A stretch of 64,000 nucleotides of DNA from an uncultured Pelagibacteraceae bacterium (GTDB lineage: Bacteria; Pseudomonadota; Alphaproteobacteria; Pelagibacterales; Pelagibacteraceae): assembly GCA_902591775.1 (NCBI GenBank), contig CACJBW010000001.1, positions 51,631-115,630 of the forward strand, written 5' to 3'. Of this stretch, positions 46,173 to 57,769 are shown piece by piece (position 1 is the stretch's first letter; every line of letters starts with the position of its first letter). Below the pieces are notes generated by a model. The model was not told the origin of the DNA, ran no database searches, and worked only from the letters and a program-made list of their open reading frames with translations. The position numbers and the translations under genes were made by a program.

Positions 46173-48011
46173 TTAGCTTTCTAAGAAACTTTTTAATTGC
46201 TTTGATCTACTTGGATGTTTTAATTTTCTTAAAGCCTTTGCCTCAATTTGTCGAATTCTTTCTCTTGTTACAGAAAATTGGAGACCAACTTCCTCTAAAG
46301 TATGATCGGTATTCATACCCACTCCAAACCTCATTCTCAAAACTCTTTCCTCTCTTGGAGTTAAAGTGGATAAAATTTTAGTTGTAGCCTCACTCAAATT
46401 AGATTTAATTGCTTGTTCCAAAGGTGCTAATGCTTTTGTGTCTTCTATAAAATCTCCTAAACTACTATCCTCTTCATCCCCAACTGGCTTTTCGAGTGAT
46501 ACGGGCTCTTTTGAAATCTTTAATACTTTTCTTACCTTTTCTAATGGCATTCTTAATTTTTTTGCTAACTCTTCTGGTGTCGCCTCTCTACCAAATTCAC
46601 TCAAGATCAGTCTCTGAGTTCTCACAATTTTATTTATTGTCTCTATCATGTGTACAGGTATTCTAATAGTTCGAGCCTGATCTGCAATTGACCGAGTAAT
46701 AGCCTGTCTTATCCACCATGTGGCGTAAGTAGAAAATTTATATCCTCTTCTGTACTCAAATTTATCAACTGCTTTCATTAACCCTATATTGCCTTCTTGA
46801 ATTAAATCTAGGAATTGCAAACCTCTATTAGTATATTTTTTAGCAATAGAAATAACTAATCTTAAATTAGCTTCGACCATCTCTTTTTTTGCTATTCTTG
46901 ACTCTTTTTCACCTTTTTGAATTCTGCTTACCATTAATTTAAATTCTGTAACAGAAATTCCAAGTTTTTTACTTGTCTCTACTAATCTGTCTCTTATATT
47001 CTTAAATTCTACTTTATTTTTTTGAAAAAACTTTTTCCAGACTTCATTTGTATCTAAAAAGCTTTTCAAACTCGGATTAATCTCATTACCAACATAAAAT
47101 TTTATAAATTCGTCCCTAGAAATTTTCTCATTTATTGCAAGTCTTAGCAAATTCCCCTCGAGTGATACTATTTTTCTATTTTCTATGTAGTGTTTTTGTA
47201 CCAATTCCTCTAACACAGAGGGTGATAACTGGAGTGATTTAATATTTTCTAGAATATCATCAACTATTTTTTTATAATTTTTATCTTTAGATGGCGAAAA
47301 TATTTTTGAATCTAAAACACATTCTAATTTTTCATTCTGATATTTTATTAGTTTATTGTATTCTTTTGTTAAATTATTAATTGTTTGTAAAACTTTAGGT
47401 TTAATCTCTGTTTCCATCGCAGCAAGAGTGGGGTTAAATTCATCATCGTCAGAATTAGAGTTGTTCTCTTCATTATTCTGTGTGTCAGTTCCATCATCTG
47501 ATTTTTTTTGTTTTGCACTTTGTCCAGTATCTTCATCTTCCATATAATTAGTATCAATATCTATAATTTCTCTTACCAGAATTTCATCATTCTGAAGCTT
47601 ATCATTCCACTCAAAGAACTGTTGAGCTGTAATTGGACTTTGGGAGAGAGCATTTAACATTACATCTTTTCCTGCTTCTATTCGTTTGGCAATGGCAATT
47701 TCACCTTCTCTAGAAAGTAATTCTACTCCTCCCATTTCTCTTAGATACATTCTGATTGGGTCGTCACTTTTCTCAATTGATTTGCCTTCTTCCTTAGATC
47801 CGTTATCTTTTTTTCTCAGAACTTTGAAGTCAGCTTTCTTCTCAACAAGTATTATTTTTTCATCTAAAATATGGATGAATGCTTGTTCCAAGTTTTCGTT
47901 TGATAAATTTCTTTTTCCTAAAGATTTATTTAATTCTTCATGAGTGATGAAGCCTCTATGGACACCCCTGCCCATCAATCTTGCAAATGATTTTGTAATT
48001 ATACGTTCCAC
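46173..48011 (-). CDS. rpoD: Primary sigma factor RpoD
   Basis: A 612-residue housekeeping sigma-70 factor. Region 1.1 is short; 1.2 reads [22 protein letters not shown]. After an acidic non-conserved insert (about 165-200), region 2 has [20 protein letters not shown], the -10 recognition [15 protein letters not shown] and the region 3 helix. Region 4 ends with [18 protein letters not shown], the -35 helix. It is downstream of dnaG, the common alphaproteobacterial order dnaG-rpoD, and upstream of two tRNAs. Confidence 0.97.
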   Translation of the reverse strand: MERIITKSFARLMGRGVHRGFITHEELNKSLGKRNLSNENLEQAFIHILDEKIILVEKKADFKVLRKKDNGSKEEGKSIEKSDDPIRMYLREMGGVELLSREGEIAIAKRIEAGKDVMLNALSQSPITAQQFFEWNDKLQNDEILVREIIDIDTNYMEDEDTGQSAKQKKSDDGTDTQNNEENNSNSDDDEFNPTLAAMETEIKPKVLQTINNLTKEYNKLIKYQNEKLECVLDSKIFSPSKDKNYKKIVDDILENIKSLQLSPSVLEELVQKHYIENRKIVSLEGNLLRLAINEKISRDEFIKFYVGNEINPSLKSFLDTNEVWKKFFQKNKVEFKNIRDRLVETSKKLGISVTEFKLMVSRIQKGEKESRIAKKEMVEANLRLVISIAKKYTNRGLQFLDLIQEGNIGLMKAVDKFEYRRGYKFSTYATWWIRQAITRSIADQARTIRIPVHMIETINKIVRTQRLILSEFGREATPEELAKKLRMPLEKVRKVLKISKEPVSLEKPVGDEEDSSLGDFIEDTKALAPLEQAIKSNLSEATTKILSTLTPREERVLRMRFGVGMNTDHTLEEVGLQFSVTRERIRQIEAKALRKLKHPSRSKQLKSFLES

Positions 48012-48076
48012 AATAAAAAAGTTCAGAATGTATATAATGCTTAAATAGAAAAAATCTATTGGATTCTGATTATAAT

Positions 48077-49852
48077 TTAATTGATTTTCTGTTGTTTTTT
48101 GAGCTCTTTTAGCTCATTAAAAGTTACTTCACTCAGATCTTTGGAAAATCTTGATTCTAATTCCTCTATTCTTATTTCAAGTTCATGATTTTTCAAATCC
48201 CTTAATATTTCAGATAAAATTTCTAGTATTTTTTCATCATCATTAAAATTTTTTAACACTATATGTTTAATTGAAGCGTATTTTAAAACTCTTTCTATTA
48301 AATTCTGGTCTATATTAAAATTTTCAACATCTGTAATTTTAAATTTATTTGATTGAGATAAAATTTCTTCAAGTAATAATTTATTTTCATTACTAAATAA
48401 TTTTACATTTTCAATTAAATTAAAATTGTCTCTTATAAGCTCAGGCTTTTTTAGTAAAATATATAGAAAAGAAAATTCCTTTATATCAATGGCTGATAAA
48501 GACTTCGTTTCATTATAATAATTCTGAGTTGATTTGAGTGATTTTGTAAGTTTTGTGTAATTTTTATTATATTTAAAGTTTGTATTTGGTGTTAATTCAG
48601 AAATTTTTTCTAAGAAATATTCAAGCACATACTTTCTAATGAATTCATCTTTAATTGTTGATGAAATTGATCTTAATTTTTTTTCAAAAATAGCTCTTGA
48701 TGAAGGGTTATCATTCATTTCTTTAGAATAGTGATTAAATATAAATTTATGAATAGGCACAGAGTTATTTTTAGAAAAATCTTCAAAAAAATTCTTTCCC
48801 TTTTCATTAACATAGCTATCTGGATCATGTTTGTTGGGTAAAAATAAAAACGAAATTTCTTTTTCTGGTTTTAATTCAACAATAGAATTTTCTGCTGCCC
48901 TTAAAGCTGCTTTATATCCACTTTCATCACCATCAAAACAAACAGTAATATGTTGAAAAAATTGATTAAGAGTTAAAATTTGTCTTGTAGTTAAAGAAGT
49001 ACCCAGATTTGCAACTACATTTTCCACTTTGTTTTTACTTAGACCAACCACATCCATATAGCCTTCAACAAGAAATATGTTATCAATATTGTTTGAAAGT
49101 TTTCTTGTAAAATCTAGATTATAAAGATTGGATCCTTTTTTGAAAAACGGAGTTTCTGGTGAGTTAATATACTTAGCAAGGTACTTATTATCTTTTAATA
49201 TTCTACCTCCAAGAGCTATTGGATCACCTGAAATATTATTTATTGGAAAAATTACTCTGTCTCTAAACCTATCTACATATTTTTTTTTATTTTCATCAAA
49301 ATAAAATAATCCTGTTTCTTTGATTTCACTTTCAGTAAATTCCTTAAAAATTTCTTCTTTAAAGTTTTCATCATTTGAAACATATCCAATTTTAAATTTC
49401 TTTACTTCTTCAATAGTTAAATTTCTATTTTTTAAATAGTTCTTTGCTTCTTTTGCTAAAGGGTTTTTAAAAAGATCTTGATGATAAAATTCAACGTATT
49501 TTGCATATATCAATTTATATTTGTTCCACTTTTCTTCTCTGATCTCATCCTCTTTTGAAAATGTATAAGGCCTCATCCCTGCTAAATTTGCTAAATATTT
49601 GACTGACTCTCCAAATTTAAGATTTTGAGTCTTCATTACAAAATCAAAAATATTTCCATGCTCTGCAGTACTAAAGCAATGATAAAATTCCTTTTCATCA
49701 TTTACTGTGAATGATGGTGTTTTTTCAGTCTTAAATGGTGAAAGGCCAACATATTCCTTTCCTCTCTTTTTTAAACTAACTGTTTTTGAAACTACAGTTG
49801 AAATTTTTAATCTAGTTTTTATTTCTTGTAAGTACTCTTTTGGGTATTTCAT
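48077..49852 (-). CDS. dnaG: DNA primase
   Basis: A 591-residue primase making RNA primers for replication. The TOPRIM centre is [13 protein letters not shown] and [17 protein letters not shown] (DxD). The N-terminal zinc motif is degenerate: [12 protein letters not shown] where CPFH is usual and [10 protein letters not shown] where CFGCG is usual, so at most one of four metal ligands remains. The C-terminal helicase-binding domain is present but divergent. It overlaps the yqeY stop by four bases and precedes rpoD. Confidence 0.94.
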   Translation of the reverse strand: MKYPKEYLQEIKTRLKISTVVSKTVSLKKRGKEYVGLSPFKTEKTPSFTVNDEKEFYHCFSTAEHGNIFDFVMKTQNLKFGESVKYLANLAGMRPYTFSKEDEIREEKWNKYKLIYAKYVEFYHQDLFKNPLAKEAKNYLKNRNLTIEEVKKFKIGYVSNDENFKEEIFKEFTESEIKETGLFYFDENKKKYVDRFRDRVIFPINNISGDPIALGGRILKDNKYLAKYINSPETPFFKKGSNLYNLDFTRKLSNNIDNIFLVEGYMDVVGLSKNKVENVVANLGTSLTTRQILTLNQFFQHITVCFDGDESGYKAALRAAENSIVELKPEKEISFLFLPNKHDPDSYVNEKGKNFFEDFSKNNSVPIHKFIFNHYSKEMNDNPSSRAIFEKKLRSISSTIKDEFIRKYVLEYFLEKISELTPNTNFKYNKNYTKLTKSLKSTQNYYNETKSLSAIDIKEFSFLYILLKKPELIRDNFNLIENVKLFSNENKLLLEEILSQSNKFKITDVENFNIDQNLIERVLKYASIKHIVLKNFNDDEKILEILSEILRDLKNHELEIRIEELESRFSKDLSEVTFNELKELKKQQKIN

Positions 49853-50313
49853 TTTTGCTTTAATAATTCTTTTATAATTGCTCCAGCTTTAGAAAAATCG
49901 ATACTGTCAGCATTATTTTTCTTTAATTCACCCATAACTTTTCCCATATCCTTAATTGAGTTTGCGCCTGTTGATTTAACCACTTCTTCACAAATTTTCT
50001 TAGTATCCTCCTCGCTAATCTGTTTAGGTAAATATCTGCTAATTATTGCAACTTCTTGTTCTTCTATATCCTGAAGATCCTTACGATTATTTTTTTTATA
50101 CAATTCAATTGATTCGCTACGCTGTTTAATCATTTTTTTTAATAACTTCTTAATATCTTCATCATCTGTTTCTTTTTTTTCTGCCCCAGATCTATTGCTA
50201 ATATCTAAATCTTTTATACCAGATAAAATTAACCTATAAGTTGATATTTTATTTTTATCTTTAGATTTTAAAGCTATTTTGTAGTCTGACTCTACACTTT
50301 CTCTTAATGACAT
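49849..50313 (-). CDS. yqeY: GatB/YqeY domain protein
   Basis: A 154-residue YqeY protein, related to the tRNA-binding tail of the GatB amidotransferase. Typical features are KDKNKISTYRLILSGIKDL, KKMIKQRSESIELYKKNNR and IISRYLPKQISEEDTKKICEE, then a GKVMGELKK motif. The ATG at 50313 (MSLRES) is preferred to the far upstream start, which would add a poly(Phe/Lys) stretch. The exact function is unknown; the place beside dnaG-rpoD is conserved in many alphaproteobacteria. Confidence 0.88.
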   Translation of the reverse strand: MSLRESVESDYKIALKSKDKNKISTYRLILSGIKDLDISNRSGAEKKETDDEDIKKLLKKMIKQRSESIELYKKNNRKDLQDIEEQEVAIISRYLPKQISEEDTKKICEEVVKSTGANSIKDMGKVMGELKKNNADSIDFSKAGAIIKELLKQK

Positions 50314-50386
50314 ATTTAATTTTAGCTTATTAAAAATATTCTTCAAAAAAAAAAATATTTTTTTTACAAAATATACATTAGATGTG

Positions 50387-50415
50387 TTGCGCAAAAAAAG
50401 GTTTTATTGTATAGA
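50387..50415 (+). promoter_or_regulatory. Candidate carA promoter
   Basis: TTGCGC (50387-50392), a 17-base spacer and TATAGA (50410-50415). It would start transcription near 50422, about 15 bases before the carA start. Both hexamers match the consensus at four of six positions. Confidence 0.4.
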
Positions 50416-50436
50416 CCTTTAACTCATGAGTTGTAA

Positions 50437-51630
50437 TTGATCAAAAAACAAAAAAATAAAATTGCAATTAATCATCCATTTCCCACAGGTATTTTAGCTT
50501 TAGATAATAAGCTAGTTTTCAAAGGTATTGGCCTTGGATATCAAGGTACAGCAACCGGAGAGGTTTGTTTTAATACTTCTTTGACTGGATATCAGGAAAT
50601 AATATCTGACCCTTCATATGCTGGACAAATTATTAACTTTACATTCCCTCATATTGGAAATGTTGGAACCAACAATGAGGATTTGGAGTCAGACAAAGTT
50701 TGGGCAAAGGGTGCTATATTCAATTCTGAGATTACATCTCCCTCGAATTACAGAGCTTTAAGAACATTAGATGAGTGGCTTAAAGAAAATAAAATAGTTG
50801 GTTTAACTGGATTAGACACTAGAAGTTTAACAAATTTTATAAGAGATAAAGGTGCTCCAAAAGGAACAATCTCAAATAACAAAAAAGGCAAATTTAATAT
50901 AAAAAAATTAATTAATTACTCAATCAAATGGCCTGGTCTAAATGGTCTGGATCTTGCAAAAGAAGTTTCAACAAAAAAAACATATTCATGGAAAGGTTTT
51001 AAAACTTGGAGAAAAGAGACTGGGTACAAAAAAAATACCAAAAAAACATTTAAGATAATAGCAATTGATTATGGTATAAAAAAAAATATTTTAAGATATT
51101 TCTCTGATTATAATTGTGATGTAAAAGTAGTTTCTTGCACGACAACCGCTGAGGAGATTTCAAAATTGAAACCAGATGGAATTTTTTTGTCGAATGGGCC
51201 AGGAGACCCGGCAGCAACTGGTAAATATGCAATTAAAACTATACAAAAATTGATTAAAAAGGATTACCCAATATTTGGTATTTGTTTGGGTCATCAAATT
51301 TTAGCATTGGCATTAAATGCTAAAACAAAAAAAATGAAATTGGGTCATAGAGGGGCAAATCATCCTGTAAAAAATCTAATCAACAACAAAGTTGAAATTA
51401 CAAGCCAAAATCACGGTTTCATCGTAATAGAAAAAAGTCTATCAAAAAAAGTTCAAATAACTCACAAATCACTTTTTGATAATACTATTGAAGGAATAAG
51501 ATTAAAAAACAGACCTATTTTTTCAGTTCAATACCATCCTGAGGCAAATCCAGGACCACAAGATAGTCAATATTTATTTAAAAATTTTATTCAAGATGTA
51601 AAAAAATATGCCAAAAAGAAAAGACATTAA
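50437..51630 (+). CDS. carA: Carbamoyl-phosphate synthase, small (glutaminase) subunit
   Basis: A 397-residue glutamine amidotransferase giving ammonia to CarB. Class I triad: nucleophile Cys in [12 protein letters not shown], and the His/Glu in [12 protein letters not shown]. The N-terminal domain has [19 protein letters not shown] and the ISNPSY-like [13 protein letters not shown] segment. The start is a TTG at 50437, with no ATG nearby in frame. The last 23 bases overlap carB, so the subunits are made together. Confidence 0.95.
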   Translation: MIKKQKNKIAINHPFPTGILALDNKLVFKGIGLGYQGTATGEVCFNTSLTGYQEIISDPSYAGQIINFTFPHIGNVGTNNEDLESDKVWAKGAIFNSEITSPSNYRALRTLDEWLKENKIVGLTGLDTRSLTNFIRDKGAPKGTISNNKKGKFNIKKLINYSIKWPGLNGLDLAKEVSTKKTYSWKGFKTWRKETGYKKNTKKTFKIIAIDYGIKKNILRYFSDYNCDVKVVSCTTTAEEISKLKPDGIFLSNGPGDPAATGKYAIKTIQKLIKKDYPIFGICLGHQILALALNAKTKKMKLGHRGANHPVKNLINNKVEITSQNHGFIVIEKSLSKKVQITHKSLFDNTIEGIRLKNRPIFSVQYHPEANPGPQDSQYLFKNFIQDVKKYAKKKRH

Positions 51631-54600
51631 AAAAATATTAGTTATTGGTGCGGGCCCAATTATAATTGGACAAGCATGTGAATTTGATTATTCTGGCACG
51701 CAAGCATGTAAGGCTCTTAAAGATGAAGGTTTTGAGGTAGTATTAATAAATTCAAATCCTGCAACTATTATGACAGATCCTGGAGTTGCTGATAAAACTT
51801 ACATAGAGCCAATTACAATTCCAGTTCTTGAAGAAGTAATTAAAAAAGAAAAGCCTGATGCAATTCTTCCTACTATGGGCGGCCAGACAGCTTTAAATTT
51901 AGCAATAAGTGCAGAAAAAGCTGGTCTACTTAAAAAATATAAAATTGAACTAATTGGAGCTAAATCAAAAGCAATTGAAAATGCTGAAGATAGAAAAAAG
52001 TTCAGAAAAAATATGTCTGACATTGGTTTAGATTTACCCAAATCAAGGATCATAAATAATTTCAAAGATGCCTCAAAATGTTTAAGAGAAATTGGTTTGC
52101 CAGCAATTATAAGACCGTCTTTCACATTGGGTGGATTAGGTGGAGGAATTGCAAAAAGTAAAAAAGAATTCTTTAAACTTGTTAGAAATGGAATGAATGA
52201 GTCTCCTCAAAATCAAGTTTTAATTGAGGAATCTTTAGAGGGGTGGAAAGAGTTTGAGATGGAAGTTGTTAGAGATAGAAATGACAACTGTATAATCATT
52301 TGTTCTATAGAAAATGTAGATCCAATGGGAATACATACTGGAGACTCAATTACTGTCGCTCCAGCATTAACACTTACGGATAAAGAGTATCAAGTGATGA
52401 GAAATGCATCTATAGCTTGTCTTCGAAAAATAGGTGTTGAGACCGGAGGATCAAATGTTCAATTTGCCATTAATCCTAAAAATGGAAGAATGGTTATAAT
52501 TGAAATGAATCCAAGAGTGTCTAGATCCTCAGCTTTAGCCTCTAAAGCCACAGGTTTTCCAATTGCAAAAGTAGCAGCTAAGCTTGCTGTTGGATACACT
52601 CTTGATGAATTAAAAAATGAAATAACAAAGGTAACTCCCGCTTCATTTGAACCAACAATTGATTATGTAGTTACAAAAATACCTAGATTTACATTTGAGA
52701 AATTTTCGGATACCAAAGCTGTACTTGGAACCTCAATGAGATCGGTTGGTGAGGCAATGGCAATTGGTAGAAACTTTAAAGAGTCCTTCCAAAAAGCATT
52801 GGTTTCATTGGAAACTGGATTATCTGGATTGGACAATTTTTTTAATTATTCAAAAAAAGAGATTTTAAAAAATTTAAAAGTTAGTATTCCAAATAGATTA
52901 CTATTAATTGGCGAAGCTTTTAGGAAAAATATTCCATTAAACACAATATATAAACTATCAAAAGTTGATCCTTGGTTCCTAAATCAAATTAAAGATCTTG
53001 TTGATGAAGAAAAAAATATAATTAAGAAAGGAATTCCAAAAACATACAATGAGTTTAATAAAATTAAATCCATTGGTTTTTCAGATAAAAAATTATCAAA
53101 ACTTACAGGAATTAAAGAGAAAATAGTTAGATCTAAAAGAGTTGCTCTTAAAATTTTGCCTGTCTTTAAAAAGGTTGATACTTGTGCAGCAGAATTTAAA
53201 TCCTTTACTCCTTATATGTATTCAACGTATCAAAGAAATTTTTCATTGAATACTGAGTGTGAGGCTGATCCTAGTAATAAGAAAAAAATAATTATTCTTG
53301 GAGGAGGTCCAAATAGAATTGGACAAGGAATAGAGTTTGATTATTGCTGTTGTCAGGCAAGCTTTTCTCTTAAGGAAGCTGGATTTGAGACAATTATGGT
53401 AAATTGCAACCCTGAAACTGTTTCTACAGATTATGATACAAGCGATAGATTATACTTCGAGCCTCTTATAGAAGAATATGTTCAAAATATTATTTTAAAA
53501 GAAAAATCAAAAGGAAATCTTATTGGAGTTATTGCTCAATTTGGAGGTCAAACTCCGATAAAGTTAGCAAAATTTTTACATGAAAACAAATTACCAATAC
53601 TTGGTACTCAATATGGTTCAATTGATTTAGCAGAGGATAGAGATAGATTTAGAGATCTTTTAATCAAATTAAATTTAAGACAAGCTGAAAGTGGAATAGC
53701 TAATAAATTTGATCAGGCGATTAAAATAAGTGAAAAAATTGGACTTCCAGTTGTTGTAAGACCTTCATATGTTTTAGGTGGAAGAGCGATGGAAATAGTT
53801 CATGATAAAAACCAACTTAAAAAATTTGTAAATGAGGCTTTTAAAGCCTCAGAACAAAATCCAATTTTAATAGATAAATTTATAGATCATGCTATGGAAG
53901 TTGATGTAGATGCTATCTCTGATGGTAAAGATGTTTATGTTGCAGGTATCATGCAACATATTGAAGAGGCAGGAGTTCATTCTGGGGATTCGGCTTGTTG
54001 CTTACCTCCAGTATCAATCAAAGATAATCTTTTAAAAGAAATTAAAATCCAAACTAGAAAATTAGCATTAGCACTAAAAGTCAAAGGACTTTTAAATATT
54101 CAATTTGCAATAAAAAAGGATGAAATATTTGTTATAGAGGTAAACCCAAGAGCAAGTAGAACAGTTCCATTCGTCTCAAAAGCTAATGGAGTTCCGCTAG
54201 CTAAAATCGCATCCAGAATAATGGCAGGAGAAAAACTTTCAAAGTATAAATTAAAATATATAACCAATAAAAAATTTGCAGTCAAAGAAGCGGTATTTCC
54301 TTTCAATAAATTTCCTGATAGCGATTTATTGCTTGGACCAGAAATGAAATCTACTGGTGAAGTGATGGGGTTTGATGATGACTTTGGCATGGCAATAGCC
54401 AAAAGTCAAATAGCAGCAGCAAATTCATTACCAACAGAAGGTTTAGCATTTTTATCTGTTAAAGACTCTCATAAGCAAGAAATAATTGGTGTTGCACAAA
54501 GGTTATTAAAGTTAGGATTTTCTTTATCAGCTACTAAAGGGACTGCAAATATTTTGATAAAAAATGGTATGAAGTGTAAAAAAATTAATAAAGTGAGTAG

Positions 54601-54832
54601 TGGTAAACCTCATATAGTAGACGTGCTTAATTCAAAAAAAATCTCATTGGTAATTAACACTGGTGGTGGAGATAGCGAAAATAGAATAAGCGATGCAAAA
54701 GCGCTAAGAAGAGGAACTTTAGCAAACAAAATTCCTTATTGTACTAACATGTCAACAGCATACTCATTTTTAGAGGCTATAAATTCCTTAAAAACAAAGA
54801 AAATAAAAGTTAAAGCACTTCAAGAAAATTAG
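51608..54832 (+). CDS. carB: Carbamoyl-phosphate synthase, large subunit
   Basis: A 1074-residue double ATP-grasp enzyme that makes carbamoyl phosphate for pyrimidines and arginine. Two homologous halves are visible: [19 protein letters not shown] at the start and [19 protein letters not shown] at about residue 560. Each has its own grasp motifs ([12 protein letters not shown] and [12 protein letters not shown]). The C-terminal allosteric domain follows. Length is standard. Its TAG overlaps the stop of the ATP-grasp gene in the palindrome-like TTAG. Confidence 0.97.
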   Translation: MPKRKDIKKILVIGAGPIIIGQACEFDYSGTQACKALKDEGFEVVLINSNPATIMTDPGVADKTYIEPITIPVLEEVIKKEKPDAILPTMGGQTALNLAISAEKAGLLKKYKIELIGAKSKAIENAEDRKKFRKNMSDIGLDLPKSRIINNFKDASKCLREIGLPAIIRPSFTLGGLGGGIAKSKKEFFKLVRNGMNESPQNQVLIEESLEGWKEFEMEVVRDRNDNCIIICSIENVDPMGIHTGDSITVAPALTLTDKEYQVMRNASIACLRKIGVETGGSNVQFAINPKNGRMVIIEMNPRVSRSSALASKATGFPIAKVAAKLAVGYTLDELKNEITKVTPASFEPTIDYVVTKIPRFTFEKFSDTKAVLGTSMRSVGEAMAIGRNFKESFQKALVSLETGLSGLDNFFNYSKKEILKNLKVSIPNRLLLIGEAFRKNIPLNTIYKLSKVDPWFLNQIKDLVDEEKNIIKKGIPKTYNEFNKIKSIGFSDKKLSKLTGIKEKIVRSKRVALKILPVFKKVDTCAAEFKSFTPYMYSTYQRNFSLNTECEADPSNKKKIIILGGGPNRIGQGIEFDYCCCQASFSLKEAGFETIMVNCNPETVSTDYDTSDRLYFEPLIEEYVQNIILKEKSKGNLIGVIAQFGGQTPIKLAKFLHENKLPILGTQYGSIDLAEDRDRFRDLLIKLNLRQAESGIANKFDQAIKISEKIGLPVVVRPSYVLGGRAMEIVHDKNQLKKFVNEAFKASEQNPILIDKFIDHAMEVDVDAISDGKDVYVAGIMQHIEEAGVHSGDSACCLPPVSIKDNLLKEIKIQTRKLALALKVKGLLNIQFAIKKDEIFVIEVNPRASRTVPFVSKANGVPLAKIASRIMAGEKLSKYKLKYITNKKFAVKEAVFPFNKFPDSDLLLGPEMKSTGEVMGFDDDFGMAIAKSQIAAANSLPTEGLAFLSVKDSHKQEIIGVAQRLLKLGFSLSATKGTANILIKNGMKCKKINKVSSGKPHIVDVLNSKKISLVINTGGGDSENRISDAKALRRGTLANKIPYCTNMSTAYSFLEAINSLKTKKIKVKALQEN

Positions 54833-56274
54833 GTGTCCACCACCATAGTATCTTTAGATCCCCCACCTTGTGAGCTATTTACAATAGTGCTTCCTTTTCT
54901 CAATGCAACTCTTGTTAGCCCACCTGTTGTAACATAAGTAGATTTCCCGTTTAATACAAATGGTCTTAAATCTAAATGTCTAGGCTCAATCCCATTATCT
55001 GATATCGTTGGTATTGTAGATAGTATCTCCAGCGGCTGTGCAACAAAATCCCTAGGATTTTTTTTAATCTTTCTTATAACTTCTTCTCTTTCTTTTTTAG
55101 GAGCCTTGGGCCCAATCATTATTCCATACCCCCCAGAGGCATTTGCAGGTTTGACAACTAATTTAGAAATATTTTCAATTACATGTTGTCGGTGAACTTT
55201 ATCTTCACAAAGAAATGTTTCGACCTGGCTTAATATTGGCTGTTCACCCAAATAATAAACGATCATTTTATTTACATATGAGTAAACTGCCTTGTCATCT
55301 GCAACACCAGTTCCAAGCGCATTTATTATACCAACATTCCCTTTTTTCCAACATTTAAATAGACCAGGAACACCTATTAACGAATTTTTATTGAATACTT
55401 TAGGGTCGAGAAACGTGTCGTCCAATCTTCTATAAATACAATCAACTTTTAATTTTCCTTTAACTGTTTTCATATAAACGTAATCATTTTCAACGAATAA
55501 ATCTTTACCCTCAACCAAAGCTATACCCATCTGCTCAGCTAAAAAGGAATGTTCAAAGTATGCCGAATTAAAAATTCCGGGGGTTAAAACTACCATATGA
55601 GGGTTTTCAGTTTTTTTTGGTATACACTCGATCATGCTTTGATAAAGTTTATTTGAATATTGATGAACGGATGCAACCTTATATCTTGTAAATAATTCTG
55701 GAAATACATCACGCATCACCATTCTATTTTCTAACATATAAGAAACTCCAGATGGAACACGTAAATTGTCTTCAAGAACTAAATACTCTCCATTTATATT
55801 TCTAATTAAATCTACACCTGAGATATTAGCCCACGCTTTAAACTTAGGAGAAATTCCATCACATTCTTTAAGATAATATGGTGAGTTAAAAATTAAGTCT
55901 TTTGGTACCACTTTATCTTTAAAAATTTTTTTCTTATTATAGACATCATCAATAAACAAGTTTAATGCTTTTACTCTTTGAACTAAGCCTCTAGAAATTT
56001 TATTCCATTGTGTCTTAGGAATTATTCGAGGAATAATATCTAATGGCCATTTTTTTTCCTCAGCTCTATTGTTTGCTGCATAAACTCTAAAATTTATTCC
56101 TCTGGCACTTATCGTACTTTGACAATTTTTTTCAATTTCTTGGAGTTTTTTAGTTCCATGTCTCTCTAAAATACCAGACATTATTCTTGCATGTTTTCTG
56201 AGCTTATTATCTTCCGTTAAATATCCATCATAAGCGGATTTAGCATCATAGTTTTTCCAGAAAGAAGTAACCAT
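54829..56274 (-). CDS. Circularly permuted ATP-grasp ligase (COG2308 type)
   Basis: A 481-residue protein of the circularly permuted ATP-grasp family, once called DUF404/DUF407. Seen are GINFRVY near residue 75, [16 protein letters not shown], the [19 protein letters not shown] motif, [15 protein letters not shown] and [19 protein letters not shown]. These enzymes are thought to make peptide-like amide bonds. They often accompany an alpha-E protein, a transglutaminase-like protein and an Anbu protease. Here Anbu is divergent 107 bases away, but alpha-E and transglutaminase genes are absent from the window. Confidence 0.88.
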   Translation of the reverse strand: MVTSFWKNYDAKSAYDGYLTEDNKLRKHARIMSGILERHGTKKLQEIEKNCQSTISARGINFRVYAANNRAEEKKWPLDIIPRIIPKTQWNKISRGLVQRVKALNLFIDDVYNKKKIFKDKVVPKDLIFNSPYYLKECDGISPKFKAWANISGVDLIRNINGEYLVLEDNLRVPSGVSYMLENRMVMRDVFPELFTRYKVASVHQYSNKLYQSMIECIPKKTENPHMVVLTPGIFNSAYFEHSFLAEQMGIALVEGKDLFVENDYVYMKTVKGKLKVDCIYRRLDDTFLDPKVFNKNSLIGVPGLFKCWKKGNVGIINALGTGVADDKAVYSYVNKMIVYYLGEQPILSQVETFLCEDKVHRQHVIENISKLVVKPANASGGYGIMIGPKAPKKEREEVIRKIKKNPRDFVAQPLEILSTIPTISDNGIEPRHLDLRPFVLNGKSTYVTTGGLTRVALRKGSTIVNSSQGGGSKDTMVVDT

Positions 56275-56381
56275 ACCTAAGATTTTTTATTAAATAAATT
56301 TGCAAAACAAATGCTAAAATTAAATATCAGCTATGACATAAAAGGTTTGAAAAATATGGCTTTTTTAAATAAGAATTGGTC

Positions 56382-57107
56382 ATGACATATTGTATAGGAA
56401 TTAAAACAAACGAAGGACTAGTATTTGCATCAGATTCCAGAACTAACGCCGGTTTGGATAACGTAAATATATATTCTAAAATGTTTACCCATGATGTAGG
56501 AGATAGAACAATAGTAATTGTTACATCAGGAAATTTAGGAACATCGCAGGCAGTCTATAAATCAATCGAAAAAGATTTAGGTAGTTCATCTGGAATAATG
56601 AATTTAAATACTTGTAAAGATTTTGAACAAATAGCCTCATATGTTGGATCTTTAAATATTGAACACTCTTCTCCTCAGGGAATTAACACTGATAATGTAC
56701 TTTTAGGTTCAACTTTCATTATTGGTGGGCAAATAAAAGGACAAAAAACAGAACTATATCTTATTTATCCTCAAGGAAATTATATAAGACCAGCAGACAG
56801 TAAACCCTATCTTGTTATTGGTGAAGTTAAATATGGAAAACCAATACTAGATAGAGTTATTAAACCAAATGTATCAATTGGAGATGCATCTAGATGTGCT
56901 TTAATATCAATGGATTCAACTTTAAAAAGTGATTTAACTGTAGGACCACCAATAGACTTTGCCATTTATAAAAAAGATGAAAATAAATTAGCTTCTTTAA
57001 AATGTTTAAGTTTAAATGATGAGGATTATTCGAAAGTTTGTAATACTTGGTCTGAGGGAATTTTTAAAGTTTTTGACACTTTCCCTAGATTCGATTGGGA
57101 AGATTAA
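56382..57107 (+). CDS. Anbu-type proteasome-like peptidase (COG3484)
   Basis: A 241-residue N-terminal nucleophile hydrolase of the Anbu (ancestral beta subunit) family. I start at the ATG at 56382 so that Thr2 becomes the N-terminal nucleophile after Met removal (MTYCIGIKT). The proteasome-type Asp in FASDSRTNAG and Lys in YSKMF are in the expected places. Anbu forms an open helical ring and its peptide substrates are unknown. The genomic link to peptide-ligase genes suggests it trims or removes their product. Confidence 0.88.
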   Translation: MTYCIGIKTNEGLVFASDSRTNAGLDNVNIYSKMFTHDVGDRTIVIVTSGNLGTSQAVYKSIEKDLGSSSGIMNLNTCKDFEQIASYVGSLNIEHSSPQGINTDNVLLGSTFIIGGQIKGQKTELYLIYPQGNYIRPADSKPYLVIGEVKYGKPILDRVIKPNVSIGDASRCALISMDSTLKSDLTVGPPIDFAIYKKDENKLASLKCLSLNDEDYSKVCNTWSEGIFKVFDTFPRFDWED

Positions 57108-57769
57108 TCTTCTACCTTCCAATCAGTTTTAAAAGTAACATAATTTACTTGTAAGCATCTTCTCTCTTTAATTATTTCTTTTTTTTCCATTCCATGCCAA
57201 GTATCAGGCCCACTTGAAAAAAAATATCCATAATTATCTTTATAAGGTAATGTTTTTATCAGTTTTAGATTATTATCATAAAAATCAGTACCTAAATCTT
57301 CACTTTCATTATGTTTGTTAACAAATAACAAGCACGACATAAGTTTCTCTTTGATATCACAATGTGGTTTTAGCCAGAAACCTTCTCGATCACAAATTAC
57401 TTCAACTCTTACATAGGAATTTGATAGGTCTTTACTAATTAATTCAGATATTTTTTGATATGTTTTTTTATTTTGAAGCTCTTTAATTAGATTAGTAAGT
57501 CCTGGGAATTCATTACTATTTTCCTTGGTGACAAAACATCTAAATTTTAAGGCCTTCCCACCATCTGAAATACCTTTCCTAAATTTTCCTTCTCCTCCAT
57601 CTATAGCTCTAGTACCATCATAATTGAGATTATGTTTTGCAGGATCAGTGATATCAGCTGAAACTATTTCATTTATTTGTTCATCTGTAAGAGGCTTATT
57701 TAATTCCCAATGTGCGAAAGGACTATCAAATTTTTTTGAGTCATTAAGAATTGAATTTAGATAAGACAT
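57104..57769 (-). CDS. 2-oxoglutarate/Fe(II)-dependent oxygenase-like protein
   Basis: A 221-residue double-stranded beta-helix protein. The iron facial triad is visible as H136-x-D138 in LKPHCDIKEK and His192 in GPDTWHGME, followed by Arg203/204 in ERRCLQVNY that would bind 2-oxoglutarate. This is the prolyl-4-hydroxylase-like arrangement. The substrate is unknown. The start shares a base region with the stop of the ELM1-like gene (57769), so the two are coupled. It ends by sharing TTAA with the Anbu gene stop. Confidence 0.75.
   Translation of the reverse strand: MSYLNSILNDSKKFDSPFAHWELNKPLTDEQINEIVSADITDPAKHNLNYDGTRAIDGGEGKFRKGISDGGKALKFRCFVTKENSNEFPGLTNLIKELQNKKTYQKISELISKDLSNSYVRVEVICDREGFWLKPHCDIKEKLMSCLLFVNKHNESEDLGTDFYDNNLKLIKTLPYKDNYGYFFSSGPDTWHGMEKKEIIKERRCLQVNYVTFKTDWKVED

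Noticed and set aside
47356..47557. Frames on both strands over the acidic insert of RpoD
   Set aside because: Both overlap the low-complexity Asp/Asn region of rpoD and look like shadow frames.
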